Notes under the pieces: model-generated
The model's input: the letters and a program-made list of their open reading frames with translations, nothing else
Database searches by the model: none
What the model was told of the DNA's origin: nothing
Source: Betaproteobacteria bacterium
GTDB lineage: Bacteria > Pseudomonadota > Gammaproteobacteria > Burkholderiales > Sulfuricellaceae
Direction: 5' to 3'
DNA: 64,000 nucleotides
Assembly: GCA_021373185.1 (NCBI GenBank)
Contig: JAJFTF010000024.1
Location: 186,001 to 250,000, forward strand
In this document: piece by piece, positions 45,967 through 55,446 of the stretch
How the letters are laid out: each line of letters opens with the position of its first letter
Position numbering within the stretch: position 1 is the stretch's first letter
Made by a program: the position numbers and the translations under genes

Positions 45967-47040
45967 TCAGCCCAGGATTTCCCGCAAAGCCCCTACCAGC
46001 GCCACGCACTGCTCGTCCGTTCCTACCGTAATCCGCAGGAATTGCGCGATACGCGGCGGGTTCTTGAAATGCCGCACCAGGATGCTGCGCTTGCGCAATC
46101 CGGCGGCAAGTTCGGCGCCGTCACGCTCGGCATGGCGGGCAAAGACGAAATTGGCGGCGGACGGCAGCACGTCGAAGCCCATCGCCTCAAGATCGGCCAC
46201 CAGCCTTGTGCGCGTGGCAATTACCTGGCGGCAGGTTTGCTCGAAATAGGCGCGATCCGCCATCGCAGCGGCAGCGCCGGCGATGGCGAAACGATCCAGC
46301 GGATAGGAGTTGAAACTGTCCTTGACGCGGGAAAGCGCCTCGATCAATCCGGCATCGCCGATGGCATAGCCGGCGCGCAGGCCAGCCAGCGAGCGCGACT
46401 TCGACAACGTGTGGACGACCAGCAGGTTGGGATAGCGATTCACCAGGCCGACAGCGGATTCCGCGCCGAAATCCACATAGGCTTCGTCGATCACCACTAC
46501 CGATCCGGCATTGGCTTGCAGCAGGCGCTCGATCTCGGCCAGCGGCAGCGCACAGCCGGTCGGCGCGTTCGGGTTGGGGAAAATGATGCCGCCATTGGGC
46601 TTGAAATAATCGTCGACACGAATCTCGAACGATGCGGTCAGCGGCACCGACTCGTAGTCGATGCCATACAGCCCGCAATACACCGGATAGAAACTGTAAG
46701 TGACGTCGGGAAACAAGATCGGCTGGTCGTGCTTGAGCAGCGCCAGAAAGGTGTGTCCCAGCACCTCGTCGGAGCCGTTGCCGACGAACACCTGGGCTGG
46801 CGTCACGCCATGAAAGGCGGCAACGGCTTCCTTGAAGCGCTCGCTGTTGGGATCGGGATAGAGTCGCAGCGCATCACCCACTTCGGCGCGCAACGCTTCC
46901 AGCACCTTGGGGCTCGGGCCGTAGGGATTCTCGTTGGTATTGAGCTTGACCAGGTTCGGCAGCTTCGGCTGCTCGCCCGGCACATAGGGCGTCAGGCCGT
47001 TGACGACGGCGCTCCAGTAAGAATTGGCGGGCGTACCCAT
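45967..47040 (-). CDS. hisC: Histidinol-phosphate aminotransferase HisC
   Basis: 357 aa fold-type I PLP enzyme. The PLP Lys is near 214 in [28 protein letters not shown] near 33-44 and the VIDEAYVDF motif near 183-191 are present, as is GNGSDEV near 87-93. ATG 47040 lies three bases after the hisD stop. Confidence 0.95.
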   Translation of the reverse strand: MGTPANSYWSAVVNGLTPYVPGEQPKLPNLVKLNTNENPYGPSPKVLEALRAEVGDALRLYPDPNSERFKEAVAAFHGVTPAQVFVGNGSDEVLGHTFLALLKHDQPILFPDVTYSFYPVYCGLYGIDYESVPLTASFEIRVDDYFKPNGGIIFPNPNAPTGCALPLAEIERLLQANAGSVVVIDEAYVDFGAESAVGLVNRYPNLLVVHTLSKSRSLAGLRAGYAIGDAGLIEALSRVKDSFNSYPLDRFAIAGAAAAMADRAYFEQTCRQVIATRTRLVADLEAMGFDVLPSAANFVFARHAERDGAELAAGLRKRSILVRHFKNPPRIAQFLRITVGTDEQCVALVGALREILG

Positions 47041-47043
47041 CGT

Positions 47044-48342
47044 TCAGAGCGTGCGATATTCGGCGGAACGGGCGTGTGCCTGCAAGCCTTCGCCTTCGGC
47101 CAGCACCATCGAAATCTTGCCGAGCACCTGCGCGCCCGCCTTGGACACCATGATCAGGCTGCTGCGCTTCTGGAAATCGTAAACGCCCAGCGGCGACGAG
47201 AAGCGCGCGGTACGCGAAGTCGGCAACACGTGATTGGGGCCGGCGCAGTAATCGCCCAGCGCCTCGCAGGTCTGCCGCCCCATGAAAATGGCGCCGGCGT
47301 GTTTGATCTTTTTCGTCAGTGCGACCGGATCTTCAATCGACAACTCGAGGTGTTCAGGCGAAATGTAATTCGCGATTTCCGCTGCCTCGTCCAGGTCTTT
47401 GACTTGAATCAGCGCGCCGCGCGCTTCCAGTGCGGTGCGGATGATTTCCTGGCGCGGCATCTGCGGCAGCAATTTTTCGATGCTGGCCTGCACCGCGTCG
47501 ATGAAGGCCACATCCGGGCTGAGCAGGATGGACTGCGCCAGCTCGTCATGCTCGGCTTGGGAAAACAGGTCCATCGCGATCCAGTCCGGGTCGGTCTGGC
47601 CGTCGCAGATAATCAGGATTTCGGACGGGCCAGCCACCATGTCGATGCCGACCACGCCGAAGACGCGGCGCTTGGCGGCAGCGACATAAGCATTGCCGGG
47701 GCCGACGATCTTGTCCACTTGCGGCACGGTCTGCGTGCCATAAGCCAGTGCGCCGACAGCCTGCGCGCCGCCGATGGTAAACACCCGGTCGACGTCGCAC
47801 ACCGCCGCAGCGGCCAGCACCAGTTCGTTGACTACACCGCCTGGCGTCGGCACCACCATGATCAATTCTTTCACCCCGGCCACCTTGGCGGGAATCGCGT
47901 TCATCAGCACCGAGGAAGGGTATGCCGCCTTGCCGCCGGGCACGTACAGACCGACCCGATCGAGCGCCGTGACCTGCTGGCCGAGCATGGTGCCGTCGGC
48001 CTCGGTATGGCTCCAGGACTGCATCAATTGTTTTTCGTGATACACCCGCACCCGCTCGGCGGCCTTTTTCAGCGCGTCGCGCTGTTCGGCAGGCAGATCG
48101 TCAAGCGCCTGCTTGAGGCGCGACTGCGACAATTCCAGCTCGGTGGCGGAAGCCGCATCCAGCTTGTCGAAACGTTTCGTATATTCCAGTACGGCTGCGT
48201 CGCCGCGCGTCTTGACGTCGCGCAAGATACCGGCGACCACGTTGTCGATGGCATCGTCCTGCGCGCCCTCGAAGGCCAGCAGATCGGTCAGACGCGCCTT
48301 GAAATCAGGCTGGGAAGTGGAATAGCGTTTGATATTTAGCAT
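47044..48342 (-). CDS. hisD: Histidinol dehydrogenase HisD
   Basis: 432 aa Zn-dependent dehydrogenase, last two steps to histidine. [20 protein letters not shown] near 128-147, [13 protein letters not shown] near 197-209, [15 protein letters not shown] near 217-231, and GPNHVLPTS near 327-335 are standard. ATG 48342 starts MLNIKRYS. It is the first his gene after the foreign-looking cassette; hisG lies 1.8 kb upstream. Its own promoter is not clear. Confidence 0.95.
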   Translation of the reverse strand: MLNIKRYSTSQPDFKARLTDLLAFEGAQDDAIDNVVAGILRDVKTRGDAAVLEYTKRFDKLDAASATELELSQSRLKQALDDLPAEQRDALKKAAERVRVYHEKQLMQSWSHTEADGTMLGQQVTALDRVGLYVPGGKAAYPSSVLMNAIPAKVAGVKELIMVVPTPGGVVNELVLAAAAVCDVDRVFTIGGAQAVGALAYGTQTVPQVDKIVGPGNAYVAAAKRRVFGVVGIDMVAGPSEILIICDGQTDPDWIAMDLFSQAEHDELAQSILLSPDVAFIDAVQASIEKLLPQMPRQEIIRTALEARGALIQVKDLDEAAEIANYISPEHLELSIEDPVALTKKIKHAGAIFMGRQTCEALGDYCAGPNHVLPTSRTARFSSPLGVYDFQKRSSLIMVSKAGAQVLGKISMVLAEGEGLQAHARSAEYRTL

Positions 48343-48443
48343 GATGGCGTGCAAATTAAGTTTGCGGGATAGCGCGATTTTACAGGAAAAAGTTGCGCCG
48401 CGCGCATGCCAGCAGACGCCATAGCCTCGTCCGAGTGTTACGC

Positions 48444-48472
48444 TTGACGTACAACATAAAACAAAATATATT
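48444..48472 (+). promoter_or_regulatory. Promoter of higBA (predicted leaderless higB transcript)
   Basis: TTGACG (48444-48449) and TATATT (48467-48472) are 17 bp apart. The -10 ends five bases before the higB ATG (48478), so the start of transcription should fall on the start codon. An imperfect dyad TGTTACG / CGTACAACA (48436-48456) covers the -35 and could bind HigA. Confidence 0.6.
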
Positions 48473-48477
48473 GAACC

Positions 48478-48756
48478 ATGATTAAATCTTTTCGTTGCCA
48501 GAATACGGAAGCGCTTTACCAAGGCAAGCGCGTCAGGAAATTTGAATCCTGTGCCGCACAAGCCGAAAGAAGGCTGGAAATCCTGGACAACGCAAAAACC
48601 ATCCATGACTTGATGAACTTGCCCAGCAACCGTTTCGAGGCTCTAAGCGGCGACCGATCCGGCCAGTTCAGCATCCGCGTCAACCAACAATGGCGCGTCT
48701 GCTTCGAGTGGAAAGAGGCGGATGCTTACAACGTGGAAATAGTGGATTACCACTAA
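48478..48756 (+). CDS. higB: Type II toxin HigB (RelE/ParE superfamily)
   Basis: 92 aa. It starts [17 protein letters not shown] and ends NVEIVDYH, and contains [22 protein letters not shown] and QWRVCFEW, the usual HigB core with basic and aromatic residues for ribosome-dependent mRNA cleavage. The toxin-first order with an XRE antitoxin following is typical of higBA. No Shine-Dalgarno is seen; the predicted transcript is leaderless. It lies inside the his operon on the opposite strand. Confidence 0.9.
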   Translation: MIKSFRCQNTEALYQGKRVRKFESCAAQAERRLEILDNAKTIHDLMNLPSNRFEALSGDRSGQFSIRVNQQWRVCFEWKEADAYNVEIVDYH

Positions 48757-48767
48757 GGAGAATAAAC

Positions 48768-49067
48768 ATGAACGGAATGCGCGCCATCCACCCCGGCGAA
48801 ATCCTCAAGGACGAGCTGGACGAACTGAAACTCTCGGCAAACGCCCTTGCCAAGGCGCTGGACGTACCCACCAACCGGATCACGGCTATCCTCAACGAGC
48901 AACGCGGCATTACCGCAGACACCGCTCTGCGCCTCGCCAAATTCTTCGGCACCGGCCCCGACTTCTGGATGAGCCTGCAAAGCAGCTACGATGTAAAAAA
49001 AGCGCGCGAAGCTGTAGGGCAGGAAATCGAGAACAAGGTTAAGCCGCGCGAACAGCTTGCCGCCTAG
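48768..49067 (+). CDS. higA: Antitoxin HigA (XRE-type)
   Basis: 99 aa. HTH of the XRE family (LSANALAKALDVPTNRITAI near 23-42, then LNEQRGITADTALRLAKFFG). The N-terminus RAIHPGEILKDELDEL is the HigA/VapI signature. It neutralises HigB and represses the operon in related systems. ATG 48768 has a strong AAGGAG seven bases upstream, starting at the higB stop. A longer in-frame reading runs into higB and is not credible. Confidence 0.92.
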   Translation: MNGMRAIHPGEILKDELDELKLSANALAKALDVPTNRITAILNEQRGITADTALRLAKFFGTGPDFWMSLQSSYDVKKAREAVGQEIENKVKPREQLAA

Positions 49068-49093
49068 CCGATGACAGAATCGAACCACCACAT

Positions 49094-49118
49094 GGGATTA
49101 ATCGAGTCTATTAATCCC
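49094..49118. repeat. Inverted repeat between higA and the nuclease gene
   Basis: GGGATTAAT-N7-ATTAATCCC, perfect 9-bp arms. No T-run follows, so an operator or attenuator is as likely as a terminator. It is the only structural element in the 92-bp gap. Confidence 0.65.
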
Positions 49119-49159
49119 GATTCGTGGCTATTACGTGAATATGACGACAGGAGCGCACA

Positions 49160-50032
49160 ATGAGCAACATCCGATCAATCGACATGATGTTTCTCGACGA
49201 CATATTCGATATGGGCGGCGGATACGTTCTGAATTTTTCGGATCGGACGTTTGCACAGTTCTTCAGCGAAGAACTCAATATCGACATTAACGATCCTGTC
49301 TACGCCCGGACGGGAAGCTCCAAAGGGAAGCGCCTTCGTTGTTTTCTTCAAACAGTGGACAAGCCAACCATCGTCCAAACGCTTAAGGCTCTTTGGGAAT
49401 ATCGTGAAGCACTGCGGCAGCATGAGGGTCAGATCGACAAGATTAAGAACGCTCATGGTCGCCTTCTAGCGCTAATCAACTTGCTCGAAGGGCGACCGGA
49501 GAATGTTTCGTTGGCTGGGCGACCACCTATGCCAGCCTTCGACAGACCAAAACTCGTGCAACTCAAGGCAGACCTGATCTCTCTTTCTGGCCTCGCAGCA
49601 CAAGCCAGGGGATACGCTTTCGAAAAATTCCTGAAGCAACTCTTCGATGTTTATGGATTGGCAGCACGAGAGCCTTTCCGTCTTCGTGGCGAGCAGATCG
49701 ACGGCAGCTTCCAGTTCGCAAACGAAACCTACCTCGTGGAGGCTAAATGGCAGGGCCAAGCAACAGGCGTCGCAGAATTGCATACCTTTCACGGCAAGAT
49801 CGAACAAAAGGCTGCCTGGACGCGCGGCCTGTTCGTCAGCAACAGCGGTTTCACTGATGACGGATTGGCGGCCTTCGGCAAAGGCAAGCGTGTTATCTGC
49901 ATGGACGGCTTCGATCTCTATGAGACCTTGCACCGCGAAATTCCTCTCAATCATGTTCTGGATCTCAAGGTAAGGCGGGCCGCAGAGACCGGCTCTCCCT
50001 TTACCAGTGTTCGCGACCTATTCCCTGAGTGA
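49160..50032 (+). CDS. Stand-alone Mrr-like PD-(D/E)xK nuclease with uncharacterised N-terminal region
   Basis: 290 aa. C-terminal half: RGYAFEKFLKQLF (Glu155), then RGEQIDGSFQF (Asp181), YLVEAKWQ (Glu194, Lys196) and a KAAWTRGLFVSNSGFT block. This is the restriction_endonuclease/Mrr catalytic layout. The N-terminal half (MFLDDIFDMGGGYVLNFSDR onward to about 110) starts with a small domain and ends in a coiled helix; it faintly recalls N-terminal domains of some AbiJ-like abortive infection proteins, which is only an impression. AGGAG lies six bases before the ATG. It has no methylase partner. It forms a cassette with higBA. Confidence 0.75.
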   Translation: MSNIRSIDMMFLDDIFDMGGGYVLNFSDRTFAQFFSEELNIDINDPVYARTGSSKGKRLRCFLQTVDKPTIVQTLKALWEYREALRQHEGQIDKIKNAHGRLLALINLLEGRPENVSLAGRPPMPAFDRPKLVQLKADLISLSGLAAQARGYAFEKFLKQLFDVYGLAAREPFRLRGEQIDGSFQFANETYLVEAKWQGQATGVAELHTFHGKIEQKAAWTRGLFVSNSGFTDDGLAAFGKGKRVICMDGFDLYETLHREIPLNHVLDLKVRRAAETGSPFTSVRDLFPE

Positions 50033-50048
50033 CCAAGAATCAAGAAAA

Positions 50049-50108
50049 GTAGGGAGCGTAGCCCTAATTCCGATGCGCCACGGATTCGGTGCGCATGGCG
50101 CACCCTAC
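50049..50108. repeat. GTAGGG...CCCTAC intergenic inverted repeat
   Basis: GTAGGG (50049-50054) and CCCTAC (50103-50108) bound a 60-bp element. Within it GGTGCGC-ATG-GCGCACC (50088-50104) is a perfect hairpin. Such GTAGGGTGCGC sequences recur between genes in betaproteobacteria. It marks the hisG-side edge of the higBA-nuclease cassette. Confidence 0.65.
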
Positions 50109-50147
50109 ATTAAGTTTAGAATTTCTCGTGCCAAATCAACTATCTGC

Positions 50148-50801
50148 TTAAGCCGATGCCTTGGCGACCGTCTCGGCGAAAATATCGAGGATCGGCTGAA
50201 TCTGCGCGCGCTTGAGCTTGAGCGCGGCCTGATTGACCACCAGGCGCGAGCTGATTTGCATGATTTCTTCCACCGCCACCAGGTTGTTGGCCTTGAGCGT
50301 GCCGCCGCTGCTCACCAGGTCGACAATCGCGTCGGCCAGCCCGACCAGCGGCGCGAGTTCCATCGAGCCGTACAGCTTGATCAGGTCGACATGCACGCCC
50401 TTGCGTGCGAAGTGCTCGCGTGCGGTTTGCAGATATTTGGTGGCGACACGCAGGCGCGCGCCTTGGCGCACGGCGTTTTCATAGTCGAAACCGGTCGGCA
50501 CCGCGACCATCATGCGGCAACGGGCGATCTGCAAGTCCAGCGGCTGGTAAAGGCCGTCGCCGTTATGCTCGTTGAGCACGTCCTTGCCGGCGATGCCGAT
50601 GTCGGCTGCGCCATATTGCACGTAGGTCGGCACGTCGGATGCGCGCACGATGATCAGGCGGATGCCGGGCTGGTTGGTGTCCAGGATCAGCTTGCGCGAG
50701 GTTTCAGGATCGTCGAGCGCAATGATCCCCGCCGCTTTCAGCAGCGGCGCGGTTTCCTCGAAAATGCGGCCCTTGGAGAGGGCGATAGTGATTCCAGTCA
50801 C
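50148..50801 (-). CDS. hisG: ATP phosphoribosyltransferase catalytic subunit HisG (short form)
   Basis: 217 aa; first step of histidine synthesis. The short form lacks the C-terminal regulatory domain and in other bacteria works only with HisZ, which is not in this window. [20 protein letters not shown] (near 3-22), [21 protein letters not shown] near 54-74 and the PRPP loop [16 protein letters not shown] near 156-171 are present. It is followed downstream by the opposite-strand cassette instead of hisD. murA lies upstream. Confidence 0.95.
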   Translation of the reverse strand: MTGITIALSKGRIFEETAPLLKAAGIIALDDPETSRKLILDTNQPGIRLIIVRASDVPTYVQYGAADIGIAGKDVLNEHNGDGLYQPLDLQIARCRMMVAVPTGFDYENAVRQGARLRVATKYLQTAREHFARKGVHVDLIKLYGSMELAPLVGLADAIVDLVSSGGTLKANNLVAVEEIMQISSRLVVNQAALKLKRAQIQPILDIFAETVAKASA

Positions 50802-50830
50802 GTCGGATATCTCATTTATTCAAAAAACAA

Positions 50831-50936
50831 TTTTACCGCAGAGGACGCGGAGAACGCAGAGGTTTTTAGGGCCTTCTTTAATTGAACGACGAACCTTGCC
50901 TTTCCTCCGCGTCCCCTGCGTCCTCAGCGGTGAAAA
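50831..50936. repeat. Inverted-repeat element, class C (ACGCAGAGG units)
   Basis: Left arm TTTTACCGCAGAGGACGCGG and on (50831-50862) is built of 9-bp ACGCNGAGN units. The right arm (50905-50936) is its inverse, ending AGCGGTGAAAA. About 40 bp lie between. It fills the hisG/murA gap. Confidence 0.8.
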
Positions 50937-50943
50937 ACAAAAC

Positions 50944-52200
<1,257 letters not shown>

Positions 52201-52524
52201 TTAGGCCTTTGCGCTTTCCAGCAGTTTCTGCAACTCGCCCTTCTCGTACAGATCTTTCATGATGTCGGAGCCGCCGATCAGTTCGCCATTGATGTAGAGC
52301 TGGGGAAAGGTCGGCCAGTTGGCGTAGTACTTGAGGTTCTCGTAAACCTCGGCATCCGCCAGCACGTTCACCGCGACATAATTGGTCACGTTGCAGGCCT
52401 TGAGCACCTGCGCCGCCAACCCGGAAAAACCGCACTGCGGAAACTGCGGGGTGCCTTTCATGTACAGCACGACCGGGTTTCCGGTCACGGTTTGCTTGAT
52501 GTTTTCCAACGCGTTCTGATCCAT
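52201..52524 (-). CDS. grxD: Monothiol glutaredoxin (GrxD/Grx4 family)
   Basis: 107 aa. The monothiol CGFS motif sits in PQFPQCGFSGLAAQ near 28-41, with KGTPQ before it and WPTFPQLYINGELIGGSDI (near 70-88) for glutathione. CGFS glutaredoxins carry [2Fe-2S] clusters and pair with BolA proteins; a bolA-like gene is adjacent. ATG 52524 has AGGAG five bases upstream; the GTG at 52530 would lie next to that site. Confidence 0.94.
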   Translation of the reverse strand: MDQNALENIKQTVTGNPVVLYMKGTPQFPQCGFSGLAAQVLKACNVTNYVAVNVLADAEVYENLKYYANWPTFPQLYINGELIGGSDIMKDLYEKGELQKLLESAKA

Positions 52525-52555
52525 GTTCACTCCTGGGAAACTATCCCGATAAATT

Positions 52556-52798
52556 TCAAACCTGCTTCGACCATTGCTCCGGGGTGAAAGTTTTCATCGA
52601 CAGGGCATGAATTTCCTCATGCATCCTGTCGCCCAACGCCCGATAAACGAGCTGATGCTGCTGCACCATGCCCTTGCCCTCGAAGGCCTTGCTGACGATC
52701 ACCGCCTCGAAATGGCGACCATCGCCATGAACCTGGACATGCTCGCAATCCAGTCCTTGTTCGATGTAACCCTTGATTGCTTCCGGTGTCGTGGTCAT
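52556..52798 (-). CDS. BolA family protein (IbaG-like)
   Basis: 80 aa. EHVQVHGDGRHFEAVIVSKAFEG-type core (near 19-41) with a degenerate BolA helix-turn-helix-like fold and the conserved His of HEEIHALSMKTFTPEQW (near 60-76). It is nearer IbaG/YrbA than BolA in length. It likely partners the adjacent monothiol glutaredoxin in Fe-S handling. The next gene starts one base beyond it. Confidence 0.9.
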   Translation of the reverse strand: MTTTPEAIKGYIEQGLDCEHVQVHGDGRHFEAVIVSKAFEGKGMVQQHQLVYRALGDRMHEEIHALSMKTFTPEQWSKQV

Positions 52799-52799
52799 G

Positions 52800-53555
52800 T
52801 TAATTCCGTAATTTATAGCCGCTCTTGAGCAGAGCCAAAGTCGCTAATGATAATGCCAAACAGCAGGTGCCGACAATCGACAGCCCCAGCAGCGGGGAAA
52901 CATCCGAAACGCCGAAGAAGCCATAACGAAACCCGTCGATCAAATAAAAGATCGGGTTGTAACGCGACAAGGCCTGCCAGAAGGGCGGCAGCGAGTTGAT
53001 CGAGTAGAACACGCCGGACAAAAAGGTCAGCGGCATGATCAAAAAGTTCTGCACCGCCGCCATCTGATCGTAACCTTTCGCCCACAGCGCGGTAATGATG
53101 CCGACCGCGCCCAGCATGACGCATCCGGCCAGGGCAAACAGCACTGCCCACAACGGATGGGCCAGCGGCAGCGCGGTAAACCACATGCTGACCAGCCCCA
53201 CCCCCAATCCGACCACCAGACCGCGCACCACCGCCGCCGCGACATAGGCGCTAAAAAATTCCCAATACGCCAATGGCGGCAGCAACAAAAATACGATATT
53301 GCCGTTCATTTTCGACTGGATCAGGCTGGACGAACTGTTGGCGAAGGCGTTCTGCAGCATCGCCATCATCACCAGGCCGGGAATCAGGAAAGCCGTGTAT
53401 CCCACGCCGGGATAGACCTGCACGTGCGCTTCCAGCACATGGGAGAAAATCAGCAGGTAAAGCAGCGTCGATACCAGCGGCGACAGGATGGTCTGCAGGC
53501 TGACCTTCCAGAAGCGCAGCAACTCCTTGTAGAACAACGTCCACAGGCCGATCAT
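52800..53555 (-). CDS. ABC-2 type transporter permease (YadH-like)
   Basis: 251 aa with six TM helices. It starts GLWTLFYKELLRFWKVSLQT, an ABC-2 permease N-terminus. PLTFLSGVFYSINSLPPFWQ (near 173-192) and YNPIFYLIDGFRYGF (near 196-210) are the conserved exits of the ABC-2 family. It pairs with the upstream ATPase gene by a four-base overlap. The substrate is unknown; the position next to mla genes suggests an envelope component. Confidence 0.9.
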   Translation of the reverse strand: MIGLWTLFYKELLRFWKVSLQTILSPLVSTLLYLLIFSHVLEAHVQVYPGVGYTAFLIPGLVMMAMLQNAFANSSSSLIQSKMNGNIVFLLLPPLAYWEFFSAYVAAAVVRGLVVGLGVGLVSMWFTALPLAHPLWAVLFALAGCVMLGAVGIITALWAKGYDQMAAVQNFLIMPLTFLSGVFYSINSLPPFWQALSRYNPIFYLIDGFRYGFFGVSDVSPLLGLSIVGTCCLALSLATLALLKSGYKLRN

Positions 53556-54454
53556 GCCGCTTTCCCCATGATTTGCAAGAACACCTCTTCGAGATCGGGC
53601 TTGGACACTTCGATATCCGCCACCGCCACGTTTGCTTCGCGCAAGGTCGCCAGCACCCCTTCGAGCGCGGCACAGTCGCTCAGCACCAGGCGGAACCAGC
53701 CCGCTTCCTCGCCGGCAAGCAGCGGCTGCAAGGCATCGGGTAGTCGACTTGGGTTCAACCGCAATCTAACCTGGGTTGCCGCATGGGCGCTGAGCAGGTT
53801 CTGTGTCGTGTCGAGCGCGATGATCTGCCCCTGCTTCAGCATGGCGACGCGGTTGCACAGGGCTTCGGCCTCTTCCAGATAATGGGTGGTGAGGACGATG
53901 GTGTGGCCGTCGCGATTCAGGCGGCGGATGAATTCCCACAGATTCTGGCGCAACTCCACGTCCACGCCGGCGGTGGGTTCGTCCAGCACGATCACCGGCG
54001 GCTTGTGCACCAGCGCCTGCGCCACCAGCACCCGGCGCTTCATGCCGCCGGACAACAAGCGAGTATAAATATCGGCCTTGTCGGTCAGGCCCAAGTTGTG
54101 AAGCAACTCATCGATCCAGGCATCGTTGTGTTTCAGCCCGAAATAGCCGGACTGAAAACGCAGCATTTCGCGCACGGTGAAGAAGGCATCGTAGACCAGT
54201 TCCTGCGGCACCACGCCAAGGACACGCCGCGCATTGCGGTAGTCGGTCACCACGTCGTAGCCCAGCACGGCGCAAGAGCCTTGCGTCACCCGCGCAAGCC
54301 CGGCCAGGATGTTGATCAGGGTGGTTTTGCCGGCGCCATTGGGGCCAAGCAACGCGAAAAATTCGCCTTGCTCCACCGACAAGTCCACGCCGCGCAATGC
54401 ATGAAGGCTGCCGAAGCGCTTGTGCACTTGGCGAATCTCGATTGCGGGAGTCAT
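53552..54454 (-). CDS. ABC transporter ATP-binding protein (YadG-like)
   Basis: 300 aa. Walker [16 protein letters not shown] near 36-50, signature LLSGGMKRRVLVAQAL near 133-148, Walker B VIVLDEPTAGVDVELRQ near 154-170 and H-loop TTHYLEEAEAL near 189-199. The C-terminal 80 residues after the NBD resemble the DUF4162-like tail of ABC-2 ATPases. It overlaps its permease by four bases. A bare palindrome lies between it and mlaB. Confidence 0.92.
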   Translation of the reverse strand: MTPAIEIRQVHKRFGSLHALRGVDLSVEQGEFFALLGPNGAGKTTLINILAGLARVTQGSCAVLGYDVVTDYRNARRVLGVVPQELVYDAFFTVREMLRFQSGYFGLKHNDAWIDELLHNLGLTDKADIYTRLLSGGMKRRVLVAQALVHKPPVIVLDEPTAGVDVELRQNLWEFIRRLNRDGHTIVLTTHYLEEAEALCNRVAMLKQGQIIALDTTQNLLSAHAATQVRLRLNPSRLPDALQPLLAGEEAGWFRLVLSDCAALEGVLATLREANVAVADIEVSKPDLEEVFLQIMGKAA

Positions 54455-54476
54455 GGGAGGTTTGGCTTGAAAACAT

Positions 54477-54506
54477 GTTCAGCCACGGATGAATCCGTGG
54501 CTGAAC
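54477..54506. repeat. Collapsed class A element (bare hairpin)
   Basis: GTTCAGCCACGGAT-GA-ATCCGTGGCTGAAC: perfect 14-bp arms with a 2-nt loop. These are the outer ends of the class A element joined, with the centre missing. It abuts the mlaB stop codon. Confidence 0.8.
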
Positions 54507-54788
54507 TCAGTTTGGCTGGATCAGATCAAGGACGCCATACAGCGTCGCCAGGCTTTTCAGGTTGTCCGGGAGATTGATGAAGCCGAGCTTGCAGCCGCTG
54601 CGCTGCGCCGTGCGCAACCATTCGAGAACCAGGCTGATGGCAGCGGAATCCACCTCCTCCAACTGGGACAGATCGACGGTCAGGCCATCGCGATTGAACA
54701 GCTTCAGTCCCTCTGCCAGCATGGCACGGGCATTGTCGAGTGTAATCGGGCCCTGAATCCGGTAATTGGCGCCGTCTTGTACGATCAT
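54507..54788 (-). CDS. mlaB: STAS domain protein MlaB
   Basis: 93 aa. Single STAS domain; YRIQGPITLDNARAMLAEG near 9-27 and LEEVDSAAISLVLEWLRTA near 43-61 (the DSAA helix cap). MlaB sits on the MlaFE complex and modulates its ATPase. Last gene of the mlaFEDCB operon; the upstream neighbour is mlaC. Confidence 0.88.
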   Translation of the reverse strand: MIVQDGANYRIQGPITLDNARAMLAEGLKLFNRDGLTVDLSQLEEVDSAAISLVLEWLRTAQRSGCKLGFINLPDNLKSLATLYGVLDLIQPN

Positions 54789-54793
54789 GTCGG

Positions 54794-55429
54794 TTAGCCT
54801 TTGGAATCCGGGCTTTCGCCTTTATGATTTTTTTCGGTCAGAGTTTTAATCAAGCTGTCGATACCGGACTTGCGGATCTCGCTGGAGAACGAGCCGCGGT
54901 AATTGGTCACCAGGCTGATGTTATCCACGATCACATCATAGACCTTCCAGCCATCGGCGTTCTTCTGCAGGCGATAATCGATGGGAATCGGCGCCTGTCC
55001 GCCCGGCTGGTTGATCACGGTCTTGACCGTCACGTCGGTTTCTCCGGACTCCATCCGCATGGGCTTGTACTCAATGGTCTGGTTCTTGTAAGCGGACAGC
55101 GAGGTGGAATAGGTGCGCACCAGCAGCGTGCGGAACTCATGGATCAGCGCTTCCTGCTGGGCCGGTGTTGCCTGACGCCAGTCCTTGCCTACCGCCAGCA
55201 TGGTCATACGCCTGAAATCGAAATGGGGCAACACCTTGGCGTCCACCAAATCATAAATCTTCTTTTTGTTTCCGGCCTGAATGTCCTTGTCTTTTTTGAC
55301 AATCGCCAGCACGTCCTGGGCAGTTTCCTTGACCAGCACATCCGGCGCAATTTCAGCCGCGACCGCAGTGGTCGTGACACCCAGAAAAACCGCCAGCATG
55401 AACAGGGCCCGAATAAATGCTTTTCTCAT
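54794..55429 (-). CDS. mlaC: Phospholipid-binding protein MlaC
   Basis: 211 aa with a signal peptide ending about 25 (TTAVAA|EIAP). MlaC/Ttg2D domain: LPHFDFRRMTMLAVGKDWRQ near 71-90 and GWKVYDVIVDNISLVTNYR near 159-177. It shuttles phospholipids between the outer-membrane MlaA and the inner-membrane MlaFEDB complex; mlaA is not visible here. Confidence 0.93.
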   Translation of the reverse strand: MRKAFIRALFMLAVFLGVTTTAVAAEIAPDVLVKETAQDVLAIVKKDKDIQAGNKKKIYDLVDAKVLPHFDFRRMTMLAVGKDWRQATPAQQEALIHEFRTLLVRTYSTSLSAYKNQTIEYKPMRMESGETDVTVKTVINQPGGQAPIPIDYRLQKNADGWKVYDVIVDNISLVTNYRGSFSSEIRKSGIDSLIKTLTEKNHKGESPDSKG

Positions 55430-55446
55430 AATCTTCTCCAGATAAA

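Noticed and set aside
46042..48339. Very long plus-strand frame opposite hisC and hisD
   Set aside because: Antisense to two standard his genes; composition is that of a GC-rich shadow frame.
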